Assembly: GCA_010093705.1 (NCBI GenBank)
Contig: MU006094.1
Coordinates: 967,550 to 1,031,549 of the forward strand
Source: Patellaria atrata CBS 101060
Taxonomy: Eukaryota; Ascomycota; Dothideomycetes; Patellariales; Patellariaceae
Reading direction: 5' to 3'
DNA: 64,000 bases
Below, piece by piece: positions 13,001-24,300 of this stretch (positions within the stretch are counted from its first letter, which is position 1; each line of letters opens with the position of its first letter). The notes below the pieces were generated by a model that was not told the origin of the DNA, did no database searches, and saw only the letters and a program-made list of their open reading frames with translations. Position numbers and translations under genes: made by a program.

Positions 13001-14455
13001 CCCGCTGGTAACGAAAGTGTGGCCAAAGCTATGGTTCGCATGAAACAACCAGAGCTTCCATTATCAATGAAGGCGCCAGCGTTTTCACTAGACTACTTCC
13101 CATCAGAGGATGTAGCATGGAGTCTTTACCAACCAGAGAAGTCCGTTCCGCCATCTCCATTACCGAATCACCGCCGTCAAACATCTTCTCAACTCTGGGA
13201 TCTCAATAGACGTCTGGATACTTATGGCTCTGTTAATTCTTCTAATGGACCCTGGGGCGGTAGTGATACTGCTATAAGTGATCCGATCACCCCTTACTCT
13301 ACTGGACATACTCCTCCAGTGGCCCTGTCCCGATCTAGTACCTTCCGAACAAGCGCTAATCAGAGCTATTCCACTTCCCCGGAGAAGTTTCATAGCAGCA
13401 AACGGTCAAACTCTAATTTAACCTCTGCTTTTGCTTCACTATCTCGGCCTTTTTCAATCACGGCTTCCTCTTCTCCACCTACGCATGTAAAATCGCGTAC
13501 TAGCGAGGCAGACCTCTCAACTTCTGCACCCACTACAAGTATCACATGGGGTACCAATACATTCTACAGCTCAGGATCCAACACTAAACCTTCAGGACCA
13601 CGTCACATCAGTAGGAAAAGCATTCCGCATTCGCAACACGAAAACACTACATTCGAGCTCTCGGACATTGAAGACGATGAATATAGCGCTGATGAAGAAG
13701 ATATTTTACCGCCCATTACAAGCCCGGTTCCAGCCGATGAGATAAGTATCAAAGTAACCCTCAAGAATCAAAACCAGTTCGACGAGGAAGCCAGTCTAAG
13801 CTCTCCACTACTTGAACCAAACTTGGAGTGGAAATACCGGGCTTATCGCAACGCATATGCAGACCAGCTCACTGTCTGGGGCTTAAGTGTCAAACGCGCA
13901 GAAGTACTGAAATATAACGGACTCATCAGCTATTGGCCGGATCTGGATACACCGGCCACTGAGACCCCACCTCAGATAGAGATCGGGAAACGCGATGTAA
14001 CGGCGTCCTGGCTGAAACCAAACGGCGCCTCAATCCTAGCACCACATCTTCACCCTAATGTGATGATCGATCCGGATCCAGGTCATAGACACGCACGAAA
14101 TAAAGACAAGGCTAGTGGAGACTCAAATCCGACGGCACAATACGGTAGCCCCAGGGACAGCTTGCGGGCGAGGAGTCGATCACCGTCACCCAAACTTATG
14201 AGGAAGTCTTTAGAGGTACAGGGTAAGGACAATATCCAAGCAGTTGGTGGGAGAGAGGATGGAGAGGGTCAAGATTTGCTGGGACTAGTATCCAAAACTT
14301 CGAAGAAGAAGACGGCGACAAAGACAGAGAAAAAGTCCTGTACGGTGTGTTGGCTACCGATCGAAGGACTTTATGCCGTTTGTGCGACGTGCGGGAGGGA
14401 TGCGCACGTGAGCTGTCATGGCTGTGAGTGTGGGAGTGGATGGCATAAGGAGTGA
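10085..14455 (+). CDS. WD40-RWD-zinc finger protein, Mtc5/WDR59-like SEA complex subunit
   Basis: Large scaffold of the SEA (GATOR2-like) complex, which at the vacuole controls TORC1 in response to amino acids. Exons 10085-10239 and 10300-14455 (GTGGGT donor, 60-bp intron) give 1436 aa. WD40 repeats fill about residues 30-400, including LHGHSRAITDINF, DKVLRIWDFRKG and DKTIKFWDY. An RWD domain at about 490-605 shows MNGPWGG and FPPDYPKDAAPEY. Disordered Ser-rich and acidic stretches follow. The C-terminus (about 1400-1436) has a Cys/His cluster, CWLPI..GLYAVCATCG..HVSCHGCECG, as in the terminal RING-like finger of this family. This order (WD40, RWD, RING) is characteristic of Mtc5/WDR59. The RING seems to end abruptly at WHKE, slightly shorter than I would expect. 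Confidence 0.9.
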
Positions 14456-15110
14456 GGGAAGGCATGCATTATACCCATCTGATTTCCGGATAGAGCTTGG
14501 TTCATATTTGCATTGGCTTGCAATAGGAATCCGCGCTCTTCTATTGTTCAACTTAGTGATGATTGACCATGGTTGTAGATACATCCCAACCATGTAAGAT
14601 TTCTATTTTAACTTATCCGTTTGCCGTCGCAGCATTTCCACGTCTACTGCACGCTCAGCCTCAAGGGTGTGTCCTACTGTACAGATAAGTGGAAAATATA
14701 TAGGGCGTCCGTAACTTAAAGAACAGACTTAAGATGCGGATTCTTTTTATATACGTCTACCCCTAAGGTGTCTCTAATCCCTGAATATGGTAAAAGTCGA
14801 AACGGATGAGCTAGGTACGCCTATATAGTGTTAATATATAACGGACCTTCAAGGGATCGTGGGTAATATAACTGGATCATAATCATTAGCAGAATGGCGA
14901 AATGTAACAGTCGCTATAATTTTGTGATTTAATCTCGACCGAATAAACATATACCACGTTTCTTACCCTCGCAGAATACTATAGCTATAACAAACATCAT
15001 TAAGGAATATCTCCCAGTGCTCTACTAAACTATGTACTTCTGAGTCTCAACCCCCTAGGTTGCTTCCAATCTCGTCTTTAACGAAGGAATTTCATTAGCT
15101 CTCTTATCCT
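14456..15110. other. Intergenic region between convergent genes
   Basis: AT-rich DNA between the 3' ends of the Mtc5-like gene and the methyltransferase. No coding sequence, repeat or RNA gene recognised. Confidence 0.4.
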
Positions 15111-16020
15111 TCACAATGGCTTCCTTCCCTTCGCCAAAAACCACGTTCTGAACATCTCTTTGTCATCAAACTCAATCCTCAACTTCTCTTCCATGACCTT
15201 GAACCCAAAGTCTGTGAGTCCTGACTCTTCAAACAGTGCACGCATACCATTCTCATCGAAGCCGAAAACGTTGATCGCCTTGCGAACAGTTTCAGGGAGC
15301 ATGGCCTTGTGTTGTTCATCTATTTCCTTTCCACTATTTTGCTGATGTTCATGCCCATGCCCATGATGGTGATGGTGATGATGAGCATGCTCGTTCTCCC
15401 CCTCTCCATGCAAAAAGTCCACAACAGCCAATACACCCCCGGGCCTCAATCTTTCAACTAGCCTCTTAGTTGCTAGTGCCACATCTTCAAAATGATGATA
15501 CGCTCCAGCAACAGTCACGATATCGAAGTTCAGAAACTCGCCTTCATGCTCCTCTTGCTCTCCGAGCTGGAGCTCAGGGGGAGAAGCGAAGAGATCTCCA
15601 ACCACGGCTCTAATGTCTTTACACCTTTTCACTTCCCCTGCCTTTTCAGCTGATTCTCGGTCTTCAGCAAATCTGCGGGTAAAGATCTCGACCATGCCAG
15701 ATGAGAGGTCGATACCGCGAATAACATCAACGTAGGGTTCGAGCGCGCGGGACACCGCACCAGTCCCGCAGGCGTAGTCGAGGAGCCTGACTTTATGTTC
15801 TGGCGAGTCATTGTCGGGCGAATCTACGGAAAGACCGGCGACGTCGAGCCAGGGGATCGAGGAGAGAAAGGCAGTGGAGATTTGGGCGCCAATTTTGAGT
15901 TGCCAGGGTTTGATGTCGTAGGAGGCGGCCATTTCACTAGAAGAGCTCAGAGTATGGCTAAGAAAAGGGGAATTGGAAGACGTACTCGAACATCTTGCGG
16001 TTGGCTTCTGTGACAGACAT
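15111..16020 (-). CDS. SAM-dependent methyltransferase with His-rich loop
   Basis: Class I (Rossmann) methyltransferase of the UbiE/Methyltransf_11-25 type. Exon 1 (15986-16020, 35 nt) encodes MSVTEANRKMF; exon 2 is 15111-15936; the join is phase 2 and gives 286 aa. The AdoMet loop LDYACGTGAV is at residues 64-73, the acidic GIDLSSGM end of strand 2 follows, and LRPGGVLAVVDF marks motif III. Between that strand and the C-terminal fold lies a run of 11 His within 15 residues (195-209), also with Gly and Glu, that could bind Zn, Ni or Cu. The substrate is unknown: close relatives act on small molecules. No cluster partners are nearby. Confidence 0.88.
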
Positions 16021-16856
16021 TTTGGAGTTACTTGGGTGTTGGGTTAGTTGAATGAAGTAAGTTGATGAAGGTGGAGTCGATAGAGAACAACTGATAGAAT
16101 GATTCTAGTAGCTCTATACCTTGATGGTCTGTGAACATGCGCAAACTGAAAGTGTGTATGGAGGTCGAGATTGGTGTTCCAAAGACGTAGGGGCAGTCAC
16201 ATCTTTTATACTAATAAGTATTCATGGATCTACAGACTATTGATCAATATCAAGACCTTGCTTCCGTCTAATTTGCGTGAAGATTTCGTGAACATATTGA
16301 CTAATCCAGTCATTATTATGAACGAAAATACAGCGAATTTGGTACAAAAATATGAATAACGCGGACACATTTCGGAATCTTGGCATCGTACTAATCTGAT
16401 ATTTCCCCAGACAAAAGTTGAGAAAGGCGCAAGTTCTGAATAAGTGGAATGGTAATGACGAATAACTTACGAGTACAACCTTGAACCCGATATTTTCGGC
16501 GTATTTTAAAGAAAAGTCAGAAAGAGATCACGTGATCCAAAATGATATCTGCGGTTACGATCTTCGGATCATGACTATCTGGATAAAGAAGCCCTGTGGA
16601 AGCCACTACTTGACCAAATCACTTAGTCTAATGGTATTCAAATGATTGTGATCTTCAATGAGAACTACATATTGCTTGAGCATGCCAGAGAGACTTCCGT
16701 TGGTATATCGAAGAAGCCATGTTAACGTAAATAGGGGTTTCACCCCCATCTGACTACGTGACACTCACCGTAGAGCTGTGCCACATGTGGGTGTTGTTCG
16801 TAAGGTAGGTAGTGTTTCTTTTTCCGATGGATAACCTGATGTGTTGACCTTCCCAA
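16021..16856. other. Intergenic region, methyltransferase promoter
   Basis: Contains the promoter of the methyltransferase on the left and the 3' flank of tyw3 on the right. AT-rich, no coding exon recognised. Confidence 0.4.
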
Positions 16857-17861
16857 CTAGGTAAACAGACCATCTGCGTACACCTCACGATCTTCTTGAG
16901 ATTCTGAATGGACATCGGTGGTTCCTTTAAGCTGGCTTTGACGTTCGAGACCTTCCGCGCGCTTGCGCCGCTTTCTAGCAGCACCGTCTTCCCAGCCTTC
17001 TGTATCGGCAGACGGGGGGGCGGACATGTTGTATAGTTTCAACAACTCCGCTCTAAATCTGTCAATTCGGGATTTGTTCACTCGGAATCTCTCGTTGCCC
17101 AACTGGACAAGGGTGTGCAGATATTCTTCGCTAACTATGGCGCATATCACGCCTTGTGACATCTGTTGACCTACGATTGAGTCAAACAAAAGCCCTGTAG
17201 AGCGGATTGCAACCATCGGAGTGATGGTACCGTCCGCTCGTGGGGAGAGCCCAACCGTGCCGCTCTCTCGAAATCCGGCTTGGAGTGCAGCCGACAGAAC
17301 GCGCTGCGCGTCATCCATAGATTTTGTCATTATATGCATGATCTATCACAAAGATGAGCAGACTCTGTAGCAAGAACTAGGGGTTTGTGCTAGTACCATT
17401 GGTTCAAACTTCAAGTGAACAAGGCTTATTCCCGATGAGAGACTGTAACGAGGGACAACTTCGTGTGGTCTAAGTCCAAAAAGACGAGTAAAGTGATCCC
17501 CCCAATTAAAACGATCTCCCTCATTCCGCTCCGGTACATCGACTGGAGAATGAGATACGAAAAGCCAGGTGCCGCCTCCTTTTCCGCCAGGACCTGCAAT
17601 TCCTGGAAGGTCTTTATCTTCGTTCTGTCTTGGGAGATCTTCTGGTGTGTCTTTCTTTCTTTTTCCTTCAAGAAAGACGCTAATTCTACCAGAACAACTA
17701 CTTGTAGTTACGAGACCTTCAATTGCATTGATATCATCAATCAGTGCTCGAATCGGTTCGTCTATAGATCCCTTTGGGGAGAGATCATTGTATTGAGCTT
17801 GTGGCACTGACAATTGCTTGAGGATCGTGGCCTTTCTGTGCTTGAAGGCCCCCATGGACAT
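16857..17861 (-). CDS. tyw3: tRNA wybutosine-synthesising protein 3 (TYW3)
   Basis: Catalyses a methylation in the pathway from guanosine to wybutosine at position 37 of tRNA-Phe. Exons 17397-17861 and 16857-17342 join in phase 0 across a 54-bp intron to 316 aa. The N-terminal half has the family hallmark TSSCSGRISVFLEG (about 53-66), then GTWLFVSH and the KFEPMIMHI block, which the splice creates. The second half has a GFRESGT..GLSPRADGTI..MVAIRSTGL region as in TYW3. The C-terminal 60 residues are a basic and acidic tail (ARKRRKRAEG) that may be a nuclear signal or simply disordered. It diverges from the DUF2461 gene with only 250 bp between start codons. Confidence 0.94.
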
Positions 17862-18111
17862 GATCGCACAAGCGTATCACTTGCAACTAATTTTCTTTGC
17901 TTGTTATTGAAAGTGAGGTTGGGGGAAAAGGAGGAAACGAAGCGAAGTCATGCGGCAGCGCGTTGGTTTGGCTCAGAGCCAAGGGTGAGATCATCGCCAA
18001 GAACGGATCTCAGACGCGCATCTCAACATGTACCTGGAGGAGGGGAGCAACTCCAACGATATTATTGAGAATTTCTTCTTGACTCCTAATACAAAGAGCC
18101 TATATCTGAAC
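17862..18111. promoter_or_regulatory. Shared divergent promoter, tyw3 / DUF2461 gene
   Basis: 250 bp between divergent ATG codons, so promoters and both leaders must overlap or abut. An upstream in-frame ATG at 18028 would extend the DUF2461 protein by 28 residues; the 18112 start (MPRRSLRQ) looks more natural, but this is not decided by sequence alone. Confidence 0.5.
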
Positions 18112-21100
18112 ATGCCGCGCCGCTCTCTGAGACAGTCCGTAGGATCAGCTTCACGAAGCTCGTCCAAACGAGTTACACCTCCTACGACCACCCCGAGTCG
18201 CCAATCTAAGCGTACAAAACTTCAAAGTACTGACGCAACTGCAAGAGCCACTCTTACGAAAAGCAAATATTTTGAGCCAGCGTCCTCGGAAGCTGAAAGC
18301 GAGTCAGTCATAGAGAACGAGGAATCAGGCTACGAAGACGAGGATGCAGCGGTTGAGCCTTCATCAGAGGAGTCTGAAGTGGAAGACGATACAGCATTTT
18401 CAACTGAGGAAGACACTAAACCGAAAAAGAAAGCTGGAAGAAGGACTTTAAAATCCCAATCATCCTCCGTTGGACTACAGAAACGAGGCAAAGGTAGCGA
18501 GCTGCTGAGAGAGGGCGCAGATATAGGACTTCTGCCGGGTACTCAAGTGATCATTGATAAACCAAAGGCGAGACCGGCGGGAGGCACGCCGTATTCTGAT
18601 GATACTATACATCCTAATACGATGCTTTTCCTTGGGGATTTGGCAAAGAATAACCAGAGGGAGTGGCTTAAAAGTAGGATCTTTCTTTTGAATGCTTGCT
18701 GGATCCACTAGAAGGGGATCCGGGCATTGAGTCTAGCGTGATATACTAACTATCCTTATGTTTTCAGCCCATGACTTAGACTATAGACAGTCCTTGCAAG
18801 ATTTTCAATCTTTTCTCGAAAGCATGACCCAGAAATTGATCGAAGTAGATGAGACCATTCCAGAGTTACCTGTCAAAGATATTGTTAGTAATGTGAGGTA
18901 TCCCTAATTCATCTTGCTAAAGCTTTGGTAGATATTTCGGATTTATAGGGACGTTCGGTTTAGCAAAGACCAAACACCGTACAAGGTATTTTAGACCCAT
19001 AGTCCTATGACCTCCTTACTGATACCGCATTGTAAGACACATTTTTCAGCAGCGTGGTAAGTCTAATCCGAAACTATCTTTACGTCACACTTACAATTGT
19101 CCAGGTCTCGTACAGGAAGAAAAGGTAAGTCACCGGTGAAGAGGGCTATTACCAGAGAACTGATCTAGGTACAGGACCATACGCTGCCTATTATCTACAA
19201 ATTAAACCTAATGGTAGCTACGTGGGTAAGTGTATTTCACTTAGGACTCCGCTTCACTACGATCACTCCAGACGGTTGCGACATGAATGAGTTTTCCATT
19301 GAGAGCAGCGGTATATATTCTAAGCGGTGCACAAACATTTTGGAAAGACATAAGCGGCTATTGTTGGAAGGAGAGCGCTCCCTCTTATCAGTTTGCTTTC
19401 GCCACAGCCTGGGACTAAATGGTATTAAGTGGTCACGACGTTTATAAAGCTTGCATTCTATGGTACGCACTGTCGAGTTCTGGCAAATCCTATGATATTG
19501 CGGGTTTGTTGTCGCACCGTCATGAAGTCCAGTGGACTAGACCCATCTACTTTAAGTGGCATCATTACCTACTATATTTCTCTTCCCTGCCACGGTCTGC
19601 TTGACTACGAACTCTGTGGTTACCCGACTTGGAGGGTAGATGGTTCATATTAATGCACCTCTTCAGTGGAGCTCGGCGCACATGTGCCAGAGAGTGATTA
19701 CATTACCAAACATACGAATGGACGCCAGAGCTTATCAGGCAATCCGGTCATATTTATTCTCCGTATTGAACTCCAGCGAGAGTACGTGGCTTCCTCGCAC
19801 CTCTAAAAGCAGAAATGGAAAGATAGCGCGAAAACTTGTCCGTCCTAGATCGATTTCTGGCAAGAACTCATCAGCCTATTGAACAGTATTGTAAAAGATA
19901 TCGGCACGCGTCGGCACGGACTTACTGGTGTTGGATGGATACCCACGAGTCTTTTTGAGAGTGGCTAGACTACCGACTACCTGACGACACTGAGTTGCTG
20001 AATTCTTTCGAGTCCGATCACCACCACATTCACGTTGGCAACTCTTTAAAGCGTTCATAATCCCTCAGTGTGCTACCATATTGGATCGTGGAGCATTAGG
20101 ATCAGACAATTGTACAGTACGAAGGTGTAATGGCTGTTGCCTTTCGAAGTCTACCTGGTCTCCCGCTCAAGGCTGGCAGCTTATCGATATCCTCGCCACT
20201 GTTAAAGCGCTTTATGTTGACCGGTCGCAACCGAACGGAGTTATTCATCGCATTTCTTATGGCTCTCTCTTCCAAGTTTCTACCGAACTAACGATCGCGC
20301 AGGTGGAGGATTGTGGCAACCGGAGTCCCAGCCTCTTGCAGCTCTTCGAATGAACATCAATCAAGATTCGTCGCAAATCAAGAGTGTTCTTATAAATTCG
20401 CAGTTACGAAAAGAGTTCTTAGGAGGTATATCTAATGATGAGACGAAAGCTGTGAAGGCCTTTGCAGGTCAAAACGCGGAAAATGCGCTAAAAAGCAGAC
20501 CTCAGGTAAGCAAGATCCAGTGTATCTCATTTCTAGGAGTCTATTACCTTGATATACTCTTAAGACAGTGGTTTAAGATGCGAATTTGGGGTACGCGAAG
20601 GATGTCGAGAGTATCCCATACTGTTGTCCATTACTATAACCTCCGGAACTCTGGACTTTCAGCTCACACGAAGAGGAACGATCAACATTCGGTACACTAT
20701 GCTGTTATTGAGAGTTGAGATGCAAAGCTTTGAGGTTCCAGAGCAGAAGTTCCACGGCACTAGACACCGTCAAAGGAATAGTGACTAGACCCTTGGGTCT
20801 CCCTAGTATTTCTCAAAAGCCGGGCACTCCTTTGGTGACGCTACTACGGACATCTTGTGCTCCTATGGCCCAAACAAGCAAATCTTCACAGCCGATTATT
20901 ATTGAAGTTTGAGGCTATATTAGAATTATCTGCGGACTGTTATTTCCAATACCAAACCCTAGGGCTATAGAGAACGATTTCCCGTAATAGAATAAGAAAG
21001 AACGAGCCCCCTGACCTGAGATTCGGATGTAACATATCAAAAATCTCAATACACTGGACTGAACGCCTAAGAACACTGCCGAGTTGAGAAATTCGCTAAC

Positions 21101-21306
21101 AGATAATGATGTAGGGATATGATGCGGACCACAAAGACATTGAACTTTTACGACTCAGAAGTTTTACTATAGGAAGAAAACTGGGCGATGATGAGGTGCT
21201 CGGGGCAAAAGGGTTTGCCCGCATGGCTCATTTGTTGTCTTGCCTTGTACCTTTTGTAAGTCTATCTGCTTCTTCGCTTGACTTTCTTAATTCTCAGCTT
21301 TCATAA
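18112..21306 (+). CDS. DUF2461 (TIGR02453) protein with two very long introns
   Basis: A conserved family of unknown biochemical function. Eight exons: 18112-18673, 18768-18883, 18932-18985, 19037-19056, 19105-19124, 19175-19225, 20303-20505, 21115-21306. All phases agree and give 405 aa. Residues 1-150 are Ser-rich, basic then acidic. The domain starts near HPNTMLFLGDLAKNNQREWLK and continues with FRIYRDVRFSKDQTPYK, HFSAAW, SRTGRKGPYAAYYLQI, GGGLWQPE and ELLRLRSFTIGRKLGDDE. Two exons are only 20 nt. Introns 6 (1077 bp) and 7 (609 bp) are 10-20 times longer than the others but keep normal GTAAG donors, a CTAAC branch and AG acceptors. The C-terminus after LVPF departs from the expected end, so the last exon may be incomplete or worn. 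Confidence 0.82.
19226..20302 (+). other. Oversized intron 6 of the DUF2461 gene
   Basis: 1077 bp between GTAAGTG and a CTAAC-containing GCGCAG end. Neighbouring introns in the same gene are 48-94 bp. No complete ORF or recognised transposon protein lies inside, and I found no clear terminal repeats or target duplication. It contains one copy of TGTACAGTAC at 20111-20120. Best read as an intron enlarged by inserted, now degraded, DNA. Confidence 0.6.
20506..21114 (+). other. Oversized intron 7 of the DUF2461 gene
   Basis: 609 bp with a GTAAGC donor, a GCTAAC branch site about 15 bp before the GTAG acceptor, and coding homology resuming exactly after it (GYDADHKDIELL). The interior has no recognised gene. 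The short frame running out of exon 7 after RPQ does not match the family, which supports splicing. Confidence 0.6.
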
Positions 21307-24300
21307 ACTCTCCTTCCCAAAATGCATTTTATCACGAGCGAATCAATGTTGTCGAATTTGTCATCTGTCATAACACGACTTTTTTGAAGCAACCCCTGAT
21401 TCGGTTGAGCAATCCGCTCAATCACAACCTAATATTTACACCAGAGCTTTAGCGTACCAAACTTTGCATGAGAATCGTCCTATCGATCTATCAGGGGACA
21501 TCACCGATAATAGGCCACCATAGCCTTTAGTCATTGTTCTCAATTGCTTCTACGCTGGCTTTGCGGTCTCGAACTTCGAGAGTCTTCTGTTTCGATTTTA
21601 TGCTGCTCCAGATCCGCAACCCTGCACCCTGAATTAATAAGTGGCATTCATCGATCGCTAACAAATGTGGTGACGGTAGATCACATATCTGAATAGCGTA
21701 GTAATGCCTGATCAAGAGGACGAGGAGGATGAGAGCGACAGCGAAGGCGCCTAAGTCTGACGACGTGAAGGACGATGATGGGAGCAAAACGGATTAGTGA
21801 GGATTAAGCGCTAACGGAGATTGCACTAGGAACATAGGATATGCACGGATTACGGCGAAGTACATTGGCGATGACTTGTCAGTTCTCGAGGGATTCTGCG
21901 TTGTTGACCTCAAGCCCTCACGCAATATGCCATCAATCTTGGCCAGTCTTTTCTTCTTACTCTAAAAATGCAGGGTGAGAATTATGATAGGTCTGGTCGA
22001 ATATTCGATATATTCATGAAGGCAGATGCGAATTAAATTAGCTCCCTTACAGAACTCCCCACCACCGATTTACACGGTACGGCAAAAGGCGTGGTGGTCA
22101 GTTTTTATCTGCAACCTGGAACTAATTCGAGGGGAAGCGTCGCGAGATAGGTTATTAAAACGATCCATCCCAAACAAGGTATGGTCCCGGCAGTGGCGCT
22201 GCGGGTCCTATGAAGTGGCATGCATCGAATATCAGTCACGGGATCTCTAGTCTTTTAGGTGCTGCAGGGGTTCAAGGTTTCTTGCAGCAACGCGCAGGGC
22301 CGCCCAAAAAGTAGTGCGGAGAACTGGGACATCCCGGACAGGCTAAGTGAATAGATAGGATTTGTGTTATTTCGTTTCCGTCTCTGTTCTATCGGTATCT
22401 TCTCGGAATTAACTTTCGGTCTTCCTCCTCGCCATCCAAGACAAGACATCACAGGTCGAGATTAGCATTTCCCCAACACCCGCTGTAAGGCTATCTGAAA
22501 TTGCCTATGCCCTACCGCATCCCGTCTAGGACTGATCGATTGCTGCTCCAGTTGTCTGCCTGACGGAGATCACAGAGAGCGGGAGAGTGATTCCCTATCA
22601 GAAGGGCTACTTTAGCTTTACAGGCCTGCACAATAAGCAGTTGTACAGTACACTTCCACAGGTACGAGATCGGTCTTTCATTCAGTGGATGAAGCGCCCC
22701 CGGTCACCTACGCTGTATCTAGGTAGCTTAAATTTTTCCTCTCAAGTCGCGTAAGCAGGCCCGACATGTTCTCCCGCCGTGTTATCTGAAAAATGACGCT
22801 GATGCCGCTTGAGGCGGTGATACCCTTGGTTTACTCACCGTATCCTCGCATTCAACTTCACTTCAAACAACTATACCGCATCGCATTTTCTTCCTCGCAA
22901 GGTTCAGAAAAAGTTAGGAGCTGGTGGAGGGTGCGCTTCGTCAGGCTAAACAAGGCTCCGGGGACAAAGAGCAAGCCAAGCAAACATCTCCAACTTCCTG
23001 GTTCCACGCTTTGTTTTGCTGATGAATACCTTACCCGTCATACTGATAGGGACGGGCCGCAACACTCTATGGATGCAGCAGGGTTGTGGTGGTAGAGCAT
23101 CCGATATCTGCAGCTCGCCTCGTTTGTGAAAGCGACCGATCCCGACCTGAGATGCCCCTTGGGCCATCCGCCGCAATTTCTACGGACAGTATCAACAATC
23201 ACATGGCGTGAATAACCTTTTTCGATCCTCTCGCTAGGTCTCAATATCAGCAGCGAAGGACTCTCATACTTTCGTAACATTTAATAAGTGGTTATCAAGC
23301 TACCTTGACATGCTCGTAAGCACAATAGGCGGTGAGAACTCAAAACCGATACCCAACCGTCCCGCAGGACCAGAAACGTTCTCTCGGCTTGATGCCTTAC
23401 TTTCCTTGACTGATTCATGCTCATCGTCACCATCTGCATTTTACAGGAAAACATTCAGCTCCAGGTGGTCACATGAACACGGCAAAGGCGTCGTACGTTA
23501 CTCCATTACGGCAGCAGTTCCGTCCCAGACACCCTCCCATCATGGCTCGTCCCGCTTGATCGTACACACAATCCAGGGATTTCACGGGTATGCAGTCTCG
23601 CGGCGTGGATGTTACCTTCTCGTCGGTTACGCTCACCTAGGATGGGCACCACTCAGAACTTACAACTACGACAGAATTGTTCAACACAGAAGCGCGACAA
23701 AACGTTTCCGCTCCCTAGGAAAATAGCCCCTTTTCAACTTATCCCACACTCTGTGCGAGATCTTCATCAGTTCGCTGTTGATGACAATAATGCAGCTTGC
23801 CCATATTAGTCCTTCTGATAAACACGGCATGATTCATTTTGTCGAATCATAATCACACGGCATTAGGAGATATGACAATGCAGCAATGTGGCACAACAGC
23901 GCCAGAGCAATCGAGCCGATGATTATGCATCATAAACCATCTATCACACTCGGGCCCTGCCGAGTAAGATTCTAAGTCAACCGAGCTGACATCGGGATGC
24001 CGAAATATGTTTTGTACTTCTTTTGTAACGTCGTCGTATCGTTCGTATTGTATTATATAGTGCCTTTAGTACTACTGTGAGTGAACCGTGATATTCCTGG
24101 TTCTATTTTCAAATGGAGCGGACTAGAAATACTTCCTGTCTCAACTAAAGCACTAGTATCATATTCTGCGGTATTTTACAGTATAGGTAGGATCGGCGCT
24201 TGCATTGTCTGATGTAAGTAGTTGTGCGACAATCTGGAGTCTACTTTTGTATTTGCCGCGCTGTTGCATGCACCTTTCGCACTGTAGTCTCCACTCTTCT

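Noticed and set aside
19226-20302. A defined transposon inside intron 6
   Set aside because: I compared both ends by eye and found no inverted repeats, no target duplication and no transposase fragment.
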